A stretch of 16,576 nt of DNA, from assembly GCA_900548405.1 (NCBI GenBank), contig UNSJ01000042.1, forward strand, positions 1 through 16,576, written 5' to 3'. The notes below the pieces were generated by a model. The model did not search any database. It saw only the letters and a list, made by a program, of their open reading frames with translations, and had not been told where the DNA came from. This stretch comes from Candidatus Gastranaerophilales bacterium. GTDB taxonomy: Bacteria > Cyanobacteriota > Vampirovibrionia > Gastranaerophilales > Gastranaerophilaceae. Positions 7,904 through 13,742 of the stretch are shown in pieces; position 1 is the first letter of the stretch, and each line of letters begins with the position of its first letter. The position numbers and the translations under genes were made by a program.

Positions 7904-10007
7904 ATGATTTAAGTTCACCTATCCTTGTTTGAGCATACTTTTTGTAATCATCATCTTCTGTATAATTAGCTACAAAAGATTTATAATAGCTTACCGCATT
8001 CTTATACTGTTCAAGCATATCGTAGTCAACACCGATTAAATAATTTATTATTGTTATTTCAGGATCTATGCTTGCAGCTTTTTTGTAATCCGCAATTGCT
8101 TCATTGTATTTCTTTTTAGTATCGTAAATCATACCTCTGTAATAAAGAGCATAGGCATATTTGCTGTCAGAGGCAAGAATGCTGTTTATAATTGATAAAC
8201 TTTCATCATATTTTTCGGCATCAAAAAGCTCAATGGCTTTATTAAGCGCAATAGAATTGTTTTGGCTGTTTACAGTTTTTAAAAGTTCTTGAGCATCTTT
8301 ATTTGTCTTATTTAATGCTATTGACTTTTGTGCAAATGCCTTAGCGCTTACCCAATCCTCTTTCTCTGCATACAATGCTGCAATATAGTATGCAATGTCT
8401 GAATCTGTTGGAGCGAAGCTTAATGCTTTCTTATAATATTCAATTGCTTTGTCTGTATCATCCAGATTTTGATATGCTGACGCAACTCCAAGCATTGTAT
8501 CTTTTGTAGGAGGCTGTATCTTTAAGTATTCATTAATAGCGTTTTGGTAATCTTTGTTGTTGTAGTAATTTGCAGCAACTTCGAGTTTTTCGTCAACAGA
8601 TTGACTGCTTATTGATTTTATTGCATCTGATATTTGGGCATTATTAGGAAATTTAGTATTTGCAAGGTTTAACGTATTTAAAGCTTTGTCGTAATCTTTC
8701 TTTTGCCCTTGTGCTATTGCAAGGTTAACATAAACTTCAGGATTAGAAGGTGTAAGTTTTATAACTTCATTATAAATAGTTATAGAATCATCAAGTTTAT
8801 TTTGTTTATGTAAGTCAAGTGCGTATGTATAAAGAACATCGGCAGGGTTTTGAGAATTTTTCTTTACATATTCTACAAACTGTGCAGGTGTCATTGTTTC
8901 TCTGACCATGTCAAGCATTTCAGCCTGAGCAATTGTATTATCCGGCTCAATTGTGTTAACCTTTTTATAAAGAGCAAGTGCTCCTTTTTTATCACCCAGC
9001 GCCGCTAAAGATTGTGCCTTATAGAGGTTTGCCTGAGCGTTATCAGGATTTAGTATCAACACTGAATCATAAGCCGTAATTGCAGTTTTATAATCGCCTT
9101 TTTGCTGATAAAGAGTTCCGACATTAATTCTTGTATTGGTATTTGAAGGATCAAGATATTCTGCTTTAGAATAATATCTCAATGCTTCATCAAAATTACC
9201 TTGTTTTTGCATTATTGCCCCTAAATTGGCAGTAACTGCAGCGTCGTTAGGTGCTTCCTGGAGCTTTCTTTTATATATTCTTTCCAATGAATATAAAACA
9301 TCCTTGTTATCAGTTGTTTTAGAAAGAATATAATTATATTCTTCAACAGCTGCATCTTCAGAACCTAATTTATCGAGCATTTTAGCATAAGATAATCTTA
9401 AAGGAATGTCAGTAGGTGCAACTGCTACTGCTTTGCGGTAATATTCAGCGGCTTTAGGATCATTGCCTAAAAGCTTCATTATATCGCCTGTTTGCTGGAA
9501 CGAATCTTTAATAAGGTTTTTGTCACTGAGAGTTTGATTAAATTCGTATGCTGCAGCAGCAAAATTTCCCTCTGCTCTAAGCTGCTTTGCAATAGCATAT
9601 CTGTGAGCTGCTGATGTATCAAAGTTTAAAGTATTAAGACACTGGTTAAGGTTAGATGTAACTTGAACAATTGCCTGTGAGGAATTTTTAACCTGATTTG
9701 CGTTAGGATAATATATCAGGTAAAAAAGTGCTGCCCTATAATCATCAGCCGCTTTCTGGTAGTTTTTGTCAGTGTTGGCATAATAAGTTCCTCTTGCAAG
9801 ATAAGAGTTTATAAGTCCGATTCTTGCAGAGTTATCTAAATAGTTAATTCTTAAAGCACTTTTAAACTCTGTTATAGCACCGGAGTATTGATAATTAGAA
9901 AGATATTGCTGTCCAAGGTCATAATGCTCTTTAAATCCTGCAAAAGCCGGAGTAATAGTACTTGCGCCGAGTATTAACGCACAGGTAAAACACAAAATTT
10001 TATTCAT
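7893..10007 (-). CDS. Secreted multi-TPR repeat protein
   Basis: A 704-aa protein with a Sec signal peptide (about 1-23: basic MNK, hydrophobic core, cleavage after AFA). Tandem tetratricopeptide repeats of about 34 residues follow across nearly the whole mature chain, roughly 15 units by eye. Clear examples are GNFDEALRYYSKAEYLDPSN, GDYKTAITAYDSVLILNPDN, TDKAIEYYKKALSFAPTD and KKYNEAIADYKKAASIDPE. TPRs form a superhelical scaffold for protein binding; no enzyme domain, lipobox or membrane anchor is seen, so it is probably periplasmic or exported. The start has AGAGGG nine bases upstream. Its last codons overlap dus. A specific partner cannot be named; roles in envelope assembly or secretion are common for such proteins but are inference here. 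Confidence 0.85.
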   Translation of the reverse strand: MNKILCFTCALILGASTITPAFAGFKEHYDLGQQYLSNYQYSGAITEFKSALRINYLDNSARIGLINSYLARGTYYANTDKNYQKAADDYRAALFYLIYYPNANQVKNSSQAIVQVTSNLNQCLNTLNFDTSAAHRYAIAKQLRAEGNFAAAAYEFNQTLSDKNLIKDSFQQTGDIMKLLGNDPKAAEYYRKAVAVAPTDIPLRLSYAKMLDKLGSEDAAVEEYNYILSKTTDNKDVLYSLERIYKRKLQEAPNDAAVTANLGAIMQKQGNFDEALRYYSKAEYLDPSNTNTRINVGTLYQQKGDYKTAITAYDSVLILNPDNAQANLYKAQSLAALGDKKGALALYKKVNTIEPDNTIAQAEMLDMVRETMTPAQFVEYVKKNSQNPADVLYTYALDLHKQNKLDDSITIYNEVIKLTPSNPEVYVNLAIAQGQKKDYDKALNTLNLANTKFPNNAQISDAIKSISSQSVDEKLEVAANYYNNKDYQNAINEYLKIQPPTKDTMLGVASAYQNLDDTDKAIEYYKKALSFAPTDSDIAYYIAALYAEKEDWVSAKAFAQKSIALNKTNKDAQELLKTVNSQNNSIALNKAIELFDAEKYDESLSIINSILASDSKYAYALYYRGMIYDTKKKYNEAIADYKKAASIDPEITIINYLIGVDYDMLEQYKNAVSYYKSFVANYTEDDDYKKYAQTRIGELKSYDK

Positions 10008-10083
10008 ATAGTAATCCCTCTTTACATCAACTTTAATAAAATCATTATTCCATGAACATCGACATTTTACTATATTTTATTAC

Positions 10084-10114
10084 AAAAAAAGAGCTAACCT
10101 TAGTTAACTCTTTT
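10084..10114 (-). terminator. Intrinsic terminator of the 49-codon gene
   Basis: A 12-bp stem (10087-10098 with 10103-10114, one mismatch, loop of 4) is followed on the minus strand by seven T. It lies 23 bp after the stop of the small gene at 10137-10286 and before the TPR gene, so these two minus-strand genes are separate transcription units. Confidence 0.8.
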
Positions 10115-10136
10115 AAAAAGCTTTAAAATTTTAATT

Positions 10137-10286
10137 TTACTCAAAATCCGTTTTCGAAACAAATGTCATCACATCATCAAACAAAATTTGAAGCGGTAGA
10201 GTCATATCAAACTGTAAATACTCACCATTGTTGAGGTCTACAAACACTTCTGTTGCTTTGTTTTCGGCAGCTGCTTCTTTCATCAT
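10137..10286 (-). CDS. Small 49-aa protein, unrecognised
   Basis: The minus-strand frame begins ATG ATG and encodes 49 residues: an acidic-polar head (MMKEAAAENKATEVF), a middle VDLNNGEYLQFDMTLPLQ, and a tail ILFDDVMTFVSKTDFE. AAAAGGAG lies 6 bases before the first ATG, among the best ribosome sites in the window, and an intrinsic terminator follows the stop. Both signals bracket exactly this frame, which is why I call it a real gene despite its size. The protein is acidic, with no signal peptide, membrane segment or cysteine, so it is probably cytosolic. It is divergent from infC. I do not recognise the family. Role unknown; a small regulator or binding partner is only a guess. Confidence 0.75.
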   Translation of the reverse strand: MMKEAAAENKATEVFVDLNNGEYLQFDMTLPLQILFDDVMTFVSKTDFE

Positions 10287-10535
10287 AAAATACTCCTTTT
10301 TATTATTCTAATATGTTAAATTGTCATCTTCCGGTAATTTTTTTATCGGTAAATCAGTGGAAAAACTTTAATCTTGTTCTCATATAAAAAATCCCGAAAA
10401 AGCTTGCAGGATAGGATTTTATACGCCATAAAATTCGTTTTAACATTTTGTTACATAAATAAAACATCAGATTTTGTAAATTTAAAAATTTTGTGCTACC
10501 ATGACACTTGTAATTACAATATAGGAGATACAACA
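10287..10535 (+). other. Divergent intergenic region / infC leader
   Basis: About 250 bp between the 49-aa gene (-) and infC (+). It must hold both promoters, but I see no strong -35/-10 pair in either direction. A possible stem pairs AAAATCC (10388-10394) with GGATTTT (10414-10420), and CGGTAA occurs twice near 10331-10351 around a T-run. The infC frame stays open back to 10374, but nothing in that stretch resembles IF3. Confidence 0.4.
10523..10527 (+). promoter_or_regulatory. Ribosome binding site of infC pointing to an ATA start
   Basis: AGGAG is followed by an 8-base spacer and then ATA at 10536, in frame with IF3. The first in-frame ATG downstream (10578) has no Shine-Dalgarno sequence and would remove the usual N-terminal tail. 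Confidence 0.75.
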
Positions 10536-11078
10536 ATAGCTACCAACGATAATAGAAACAATAAAAACCAGCCGATAATGAATGAAAGAATTCGAGCTAA
10601 AGAAGTCAGATTAATTGATGATAAAGGTGAAAATCACGGAGTTGTACTAACTTCAAAAGCTTTGCAAATGGCATATGATGCCGATTTAGATTTAGTTTTA
10701 ATTAATCCAAACCAAGAGCCTCCGGTAGCTAAAATCCTGGATTTCGGTAAATACAAATATGAATTGGAAAAACGTGCTAAAGAAGCTAAGAAAAAACAGC
10801 ACACAGTTGATATTAAAGAAATCAAAATTCGTTATAAAATTGATACACACGATTATCAGGTCAGAATAAAAAGCATAGAGAAGTTTATAGCTCAAGGTAA
10901 CAAAGTAAAAATTGTGGTCATGCTTCGCGGTCGTGAAATGCAGCATTCAAATCTTGCATTTGACCTTGCAAACAGATTTCTTGCAGATATCGAAAAAATG
11001 CCTGTAGTTGTAGAGAAAAAACCTCAGCTTGAAGGAAGAAACGTGACAATGTATTTGGGGCCTCAAACTCAATCATAA
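10536..11078 (+). CDS. infC: Translation initiation factor IF-3 (probable ATA start)
   Basis: IF3 binds the 30S subunit, keeps it apart from 50S and checks start-codon/initiator-tRNA pairing. From 10536 the product is 180 aa, the same length as E. coli IF3. The N-domain begins near MNERIRAKEVRLID, with the IF3 signature INPNQEPPVAKILDFGKYKYE. A lysine-rich linker (EKRAKEAKKKQ) leads to the C-domain (VDIKEIKIRYKIDTHDYQVR, VKIVVMLRGREM, EKKPQLEGRNVTMYLGP). The only codon placed correctly after AGGAG is ATA, with no ATG, GTG or TTG in frame there. Rare start codons (AUU in E. coli) let IF3 repress its own synthesis, so autoregulation is likely. The frame extends upstream to an ATG at 10374, but that extra part is not IF3-like. 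rpmI and rplT, its frequent partners, are absent: a terminator follows at once. Confidence 0.93.
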   Translation: MATNDNRNNKNQPIMNERIRAKEVRLIDDKGENHGVVLTSKALQMAYDADLDLVLINPNQEPPVAKILDFGKYKYELEKRAKEAKKKQHTVDIKEIKIRYKIDTHDYQVRIKSIEKFIAQGNKVKIVVMLRGREMQHSNLAFDLANRFLADIEKMPVVVEKKPQLEGRNVTMYLGPQTQS

Positions 11079-11096
11079 ATAAATTATATTTTAATT

Positions 11097-11133
11097 AAAA
11101 AAAATCGCTTTCAATTTATGAAAGCGATTTTTA
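11097..11133. terminator. Bidirectional intrinsic terminator between infC and the 301-aa gene
   Basis: A perfect 12-bp stem, AAAATCGCTTTC (11101-11112) with GAAAGCGATTTT (11120-11131), and a 7-base loop. It is flanked by a T-run on the plus strand and by eight A (T on the minus strand) at 11097-11104, so it can end both infC and the convergent gene. Confidence 0.9.
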
Positions 11134-11148
11134 TATTATTATTTAAAG

Positions 11149-12054
11149 TTAAAAAGGTCTGTCTGCGTTAGTTGTACCTTCTAAATGGCTGATTACTTCT
11201 TGATTGGCATAATTAGACGCCTGCTGTTTGAACTTTCCTATTTTCATATAAGATGCACTTTGTTTGTATTTATTAAAGTACGTCTTATAAGCATCGAGCC
11301 GAATTTCTTTTAAATCGGGTTCTTTCTCCATTGCTCGTTTTGCAACTAATCTGTGAAAATCTTCTACAACTGAGTAAGTCGGTGATTTAGTCTGTATTTC
11401 AAAATTAATATCGGAATTTTTTGAAGAAAACGGCATCATTTCAGTAAAAGTTTCGCTGTTAATTGAGCTTATTTTAGTTTTATGTTCGGCTTCAAGCGCA
11501 GCTTTCTTTGCAACTAAATCTTTTAATTGTATAAGATTAATCTGATATTTACGTGTAGGCATAGCACTTAATTCTTCAAATTGAATTTTATCAGGGGTTG
11601 TGGATAATATTCTGTTTCTGATTGTGTCATAGACCTTATTCCATGACTTTTGATGGATTTCGGCACTATATCCGAGCCCTTCTATATAAGCATTTTTTAC
11701 AACGAAGTTGGAAAATTTGTTTTTACTTTCCTTCGGTTCAATAGCCCACAAAAATTCTTCATCCTTAATTAAAGGAAGAAATTGTTCATTAATTTTATTC
11801 ATTTTTTCTGTAAAGACTTCTTCTGCGACTTTAAGCTTTTTTGCAGCATTTTCCCTAACCGCTTTTATAGCTTTTAGGTTAAGAATGTAATTATCAATTT
11901 TTTCAATTTCTTCAGGCAAAAGTTTTTTGCTCGTAAAATTAACACTATCATTAGGGCATGCTTTTAAAACCGTTATATTGTTATTAGAATTATTCGGCTT
12001 ATCTGCCAGAACAGCAGTGTTCAGCGGTTGTGCCGTAATTTTAAAAATCTTCAT
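11149..12054 (-). CDS. Hypothetical 301-aa helical protein with N-terminal NFTSKK segment
   Basis: I do not recognise a described family. The N-terminus (MKIFKITAQPLN..., about 1-45) is polar and Asn-rich and looks disordered, ending in NDSVNFTSKK. I have an impression that short aromatic-Thr/Lys-Gly/Ser-Lys segments of this kind recur in gut Vampirovibrionia proteins, but cannot verify it. Residues about 48-110 and 165-210 are charged, with heptad-like Leu/Ile spacing (EEIEKIDNYILNLKAIKAV; LIQLKDLVAKKAALEAEHKTKI), which suggests coiled coils. No signal peptide, membrane segment or catalytic motif is seen. The start has AAGGAG five bases upstream and the gene ends at the bidirectional terminator, so it is a single-gene unit. 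A structural or secreted effector-like role is possible but unsupported. Confidence 0.75.
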   Translation of the reverse strand: MKIFKITAQPLNTAVLADKPNNSNNNITVLKACPNDSVNFTSKKLLPEEIEKIDNYILNLKAIKAVRENAAKKLKVAEEVFTEKMNKINEQFLPLIKDEEFLWAIEPKESKNKFSNFVVKNAYIEGLGYSAEIHQKSWNKVYDTIRNRILSTTPDKIQFEELSAMPTRKYQINLIQLKDLVAKKAALEAEHKTKISSINSETFTEMMPFSSKNSDINFEIQTKSPTYSVVEDFHRLVAKRAMEKEPDLKEIRLDAYKTYFNKYKQSASYMKIGKFKQQASNYANQEVISHLEGTTNADRPF

Positions 12055-12113
12055 TTATACTCCTTTTTTTTATATTAAAACTAAAAAAATATTTTTTTGC
12101 TACAAAAAAGTCC

Positions 12114-12141
12114 TTGACTTAATACTTTGAGCATATATAAT
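12114..12141 (+). promoter_or_regulatory. Sigma70-type promoter of tRNA-Phe
   Basis: TTGACT (-35, 12114-12119), a 16-base spacer, and TATAAT (-10, 12136-12141). Transcription should start near 12148-12150, giving a leader of about 77 bases before the tRNA. This is the clearest promoter in the window. Confidence 0.85.
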
Positions 12142-12150
12142 AAAAAACGT

Positions 12151-12196
12151 GGCAATTGAATATTAATCCATTTATCCCAAAAAGTATTTTATTGCC
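12151..12196 (+). repeat. Imperfect stem-loop in the tRNA-Phe leader
   Basis: GGCAATTGAATA (12151-12162) can pair with TATTTTATTGCC (12185-12196) at 10 of 12 positions around a 22-base loop. It lies at the predicted 5' end of the tRNA precursor and may be a processing or stability element. No T-run follows. Confidence 0.4.
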
Positions 12197-12225
12197 CGGA
12201 CTTTTAAAAAATTTAAATAGTATAT

Positions 12226-12301
12226 GCCGCGTTAGCTCAGTTGGTAGAGCAAGGGACTGAAAATCCCTGTGTCCTTGGTTCGATTCCGAGACGCGGCACC
12301 A
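12226..12301 (+). tRNA. tRNA-Phe (anticodon GAA), CCA encoded
   Basis: Complete cloverleaf: acceptor GCCGCGT pairs with ACGCGGC, the D arm is GCTC...GAGC, the anticodon stem AGGGA/TCCCT holds the loop CTGAAAA with anticodon GAA at 12259-12261, and the T arm CTTGG/CCGAG has TTCGATT. The discriminator is A and the genome encodes CCA, unlike the tRNA-Arg in this window. It has its own promoter and terminator. Its 3' end borders the accessory region with a tyrosine recombinase, so it is a candidate integration site. Confidence 0.97.
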
Positions 12302-12303
12302 CT

Positions 12304-12331
12304 AAAAATCACCGTTAATACGGTGATTTTT
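12304..12331 (+). terminator. Intrinsic terminator after tRNA-Phe
   Basis: AAAAATCACCG (12304-12314) pairs perfectly with CGGTGATTTTT (12321-12331) around a 6-base loop, with the T-run as the 3' arm, directly behind the tRNA. Confidence 0.9.
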
Positions 12332-12959
12332 ACATGTGAGCCTTGTCTCGGTGTATTTTTTTTGAGTGGTTTGGTTAGAGCAGATGGTGCGATTTTTTTG
12401 CAACGTTATTTAAAGCAAGTCATAGCCTGCTTTTTAGCACGTTGTTTGAATGGCGCAAATAGTATGATTTTTTTAGGCAAGACCGTTTTGAAATTAATCC
12501 AAATTTGTCGGTATTTTTTATTTTAAATTTAAAAAAAATAATTGATACAAAACAGACACAATGCTCATACCACTTAATTACAAATCTCCTGTTATAACAG
12601 ATAAAGCAAGATTAACGGCTAATCATGTTAATTTTAGTTGTGATATTATTTCTTGACATAAAATAATTCAAAGATTGGTAGTAACAAATTTAATGTGCAA
12701 ATTTTCTATATAACATAAACTTTATTGATTTTTTTTTGTGGGGGGGGGCAAATTATGACCTCAAAATTTTATTATTTCTTCTATGCGGAGGATTCAAACT
12801 TTATTGTTTCGTATTCTTCAAGAACAGGGATTTTCCCAATATATCCTCTTAATCTCATATCGACTTGCACACACTTATTTATTCCTTACCGATAATGATT
12901 ATAGGGAGATAATTCAATCTGCTCAACATTACCTACAAGAATCATAGAAAGGAGTAATT
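12332..12959. other. Non-coding / decayed region between tRNA-Phe and the recombinase
   Basis: About 630 bp with no convincing gene. It contains several T7-T9 runs and a G9 tract. An 11-bp direct repeat AAACTTTATTG lies at 12717-12727 and 12796-12806, and a 12-bp palindrome CTGTTATAACAG at 12589-12600. Three short open frames are noted: plus 12561-12656, which lacks a ribosome site (31 aa, beginning MLIPLNYKSPVITDKARL); plus 12755-12895 (46 aa, composition like an antisense shadow); and minus 12858-12781 (25 aa, MRLRGYIGKIPVLEEYETIK, protein-like and possibly the tail of a lost gene). This suggests a junction of acquired DNA with eroded genes. Confidence 0.5.
12740..12748 (+). repeat. G9 homopolymer tract next to a T9 tract
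   Basis: Nine G follow T9-GT in otherwise AT-rich DNA. Long G tracts in AT-rich genomes are prone to slipped-strand changes and often mark phase-variable surface loci. Here it lies 212 bp upstream of the recombinase ATG and not inside a clear gene, so any effect would be on a promoter or on a short frame beginning at 12755. Confidence 0.9.
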
Positions 12960-13502
12960 ATGAATGTAGTAGAACCAATAAGAAGTAAAACAGAATTAAG
13001 AAAAGTTGAGAAAATCTTAAAAAAAAGAGATTTTCGTTATTATGTATTTTTTGTTGTCGGAACAAATTGCGGACTTAGAATTTCGGATATTCTAAACTTG
13101 AACGTCGGAGATGTTAAAGATAAAACTCACATTAACATCAAGGAAAAGAAAACAAGTAAACACAAAAGATTCCCTATTAATGCAAAATTAAAACCGTTAT
13201 TTGACAAACTTACATTAAACAGGAATCTTGATGAACCTTTATTTCTTTCAATATTTGGTAACAGAATGGAGAGAACTCAATGCTATCGAGTAATAAACGA
13301 GGCATGCAGGAAAATTGGTATAGAGTATGGAATTGGAACACATACTTTAAGAAAAACATTTGGTTACCATCATTATCAAAAATTTAAAGATATAGCCTTG
13401 CTGCAAAAAATTTTTAATCATTCATCACAAGATGTAACATTGAGATATATCGGGATAAATCAAGATATTATAGATGACAGTTATAATAATTTTATACTGT
13501 AA
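12960..13502 (+). CDS. Minimal tyrosine recombinase (catalytic domain only)
   Basis: Site-specific DNA recombinase acting through a 3'-phosphotyrosine link. The 180-aa protein is only the catalytic domain and lacks the N-terminal core-binding domain of typical integrases. All active-site residues are visible: Arg in CGLRISDIL (about 40), Lys in KKTSKHKRFPI, HTLRK (His-x-x-Arg), His in IFNHSS, and Tyr in TLRYIGI. The closest family I recall is the short 'site-specific integrase' group of Firmicutes and relatives (ending LLQKIFNHSS..TLRYIGINQD). Small recombinases of this kind invert promoters in some anaerobes, while others are element integrases; the sequence alone does not decide. AAAGGAG lies 6 bases before the ATG. 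The gene is single, ends in a palindromic terminator, and stands between tRNA-Phe and a glycan cluster. Confidence 0.93.
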   Translation: MNVVEPIRSKTELRKVEKILKKRDFRYYVFFVVGTNCGLRISDILNLNVGDVKDKTHINIKEKKTSKHKRFPINAKLKPLFDKLTLNRNLDEPLFLSIFGNRMERTQCYRVINEACRKIGIEYGIGTHTLRKTFGYHHYQKFKDIALLQKIFNHSSQDVTLRYIGINQDIIDDSYNNFIL

Positions 13503-13520
13503 AGGCAATTAACACAACTA

Positions 13521-13556
13521 ACTCAACATATTTACAAATATGTTGAGTGTATTTTT
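13521..13556 (+). terminator. Perfect 28-bp palindrome: terminator and possible recombinase site
   Basis: ACTCAACATATTT (13521-13533) and AAATATGTTGAGT (13536-13548) are perfect inverted arms, followed by a T6 run (13551-13556): a good intrinsic terminator 18 bp after the recombinase stop. It can also be read as 11-bp arms around a 6-bp centre, the geometry of dif/Xer sites, with the right arm ATATGTTGAGT matching the XerD half-site TTATGTTAAAT at 8 of 11 positions. Confidence 0.8.
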
Positions 13557-13742
13557 TGAAATCCTTGAAATAATTATAGCATGAAGAAAAATGAACTATA
13601 AAAAATTATATTTTTATGTTAAATTCTCTTAATATTGTCTTAAGCTATTTGCCTGAAACCTTTACAAATTCAATATCATAAAAGTCTCTCAACAGCTTTG
13701 TAATTCAGTTGAATTGATGATAAAGATTAAGTGTTCGGTGAA
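13557..13742. other. Intergenic region before the glycan cluster
   Basis: AT-rich and without a clear gene or promoter. TTATGTTAAAT, identical to the E. coli XerD half-site, occurs at 13614-13624 but has no matching left arm. A minus-strand frame near 13600-13700 reads protein-like (LLRDFYDIEFVKVSGK) but is broken by stops, so it may be a gene remnant. Confidence 0.35.

Noticed and set aside
10374..10535. ATG at 10374 as the infC start, giving 234 aa
   Set aside because: The added 54 residues do not resemble IF3 and there is no ribosome site; AGGAG before ATA at 10536 fits IF3 length exactly.
10698..10946. Minus-strand frames of 82 and 63 aa inside infC
   Set aside because: They are antisense to conserved IF3 sequence and have no ribosome sites.
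12269..12526. 85-aa plus frame starting within tRNA-Phe
   Set aside because: It begins in the tRNA anticodon/T-arm region, runs through the tRNA terminator, has no ribosome site, and its composition is not protein-like.
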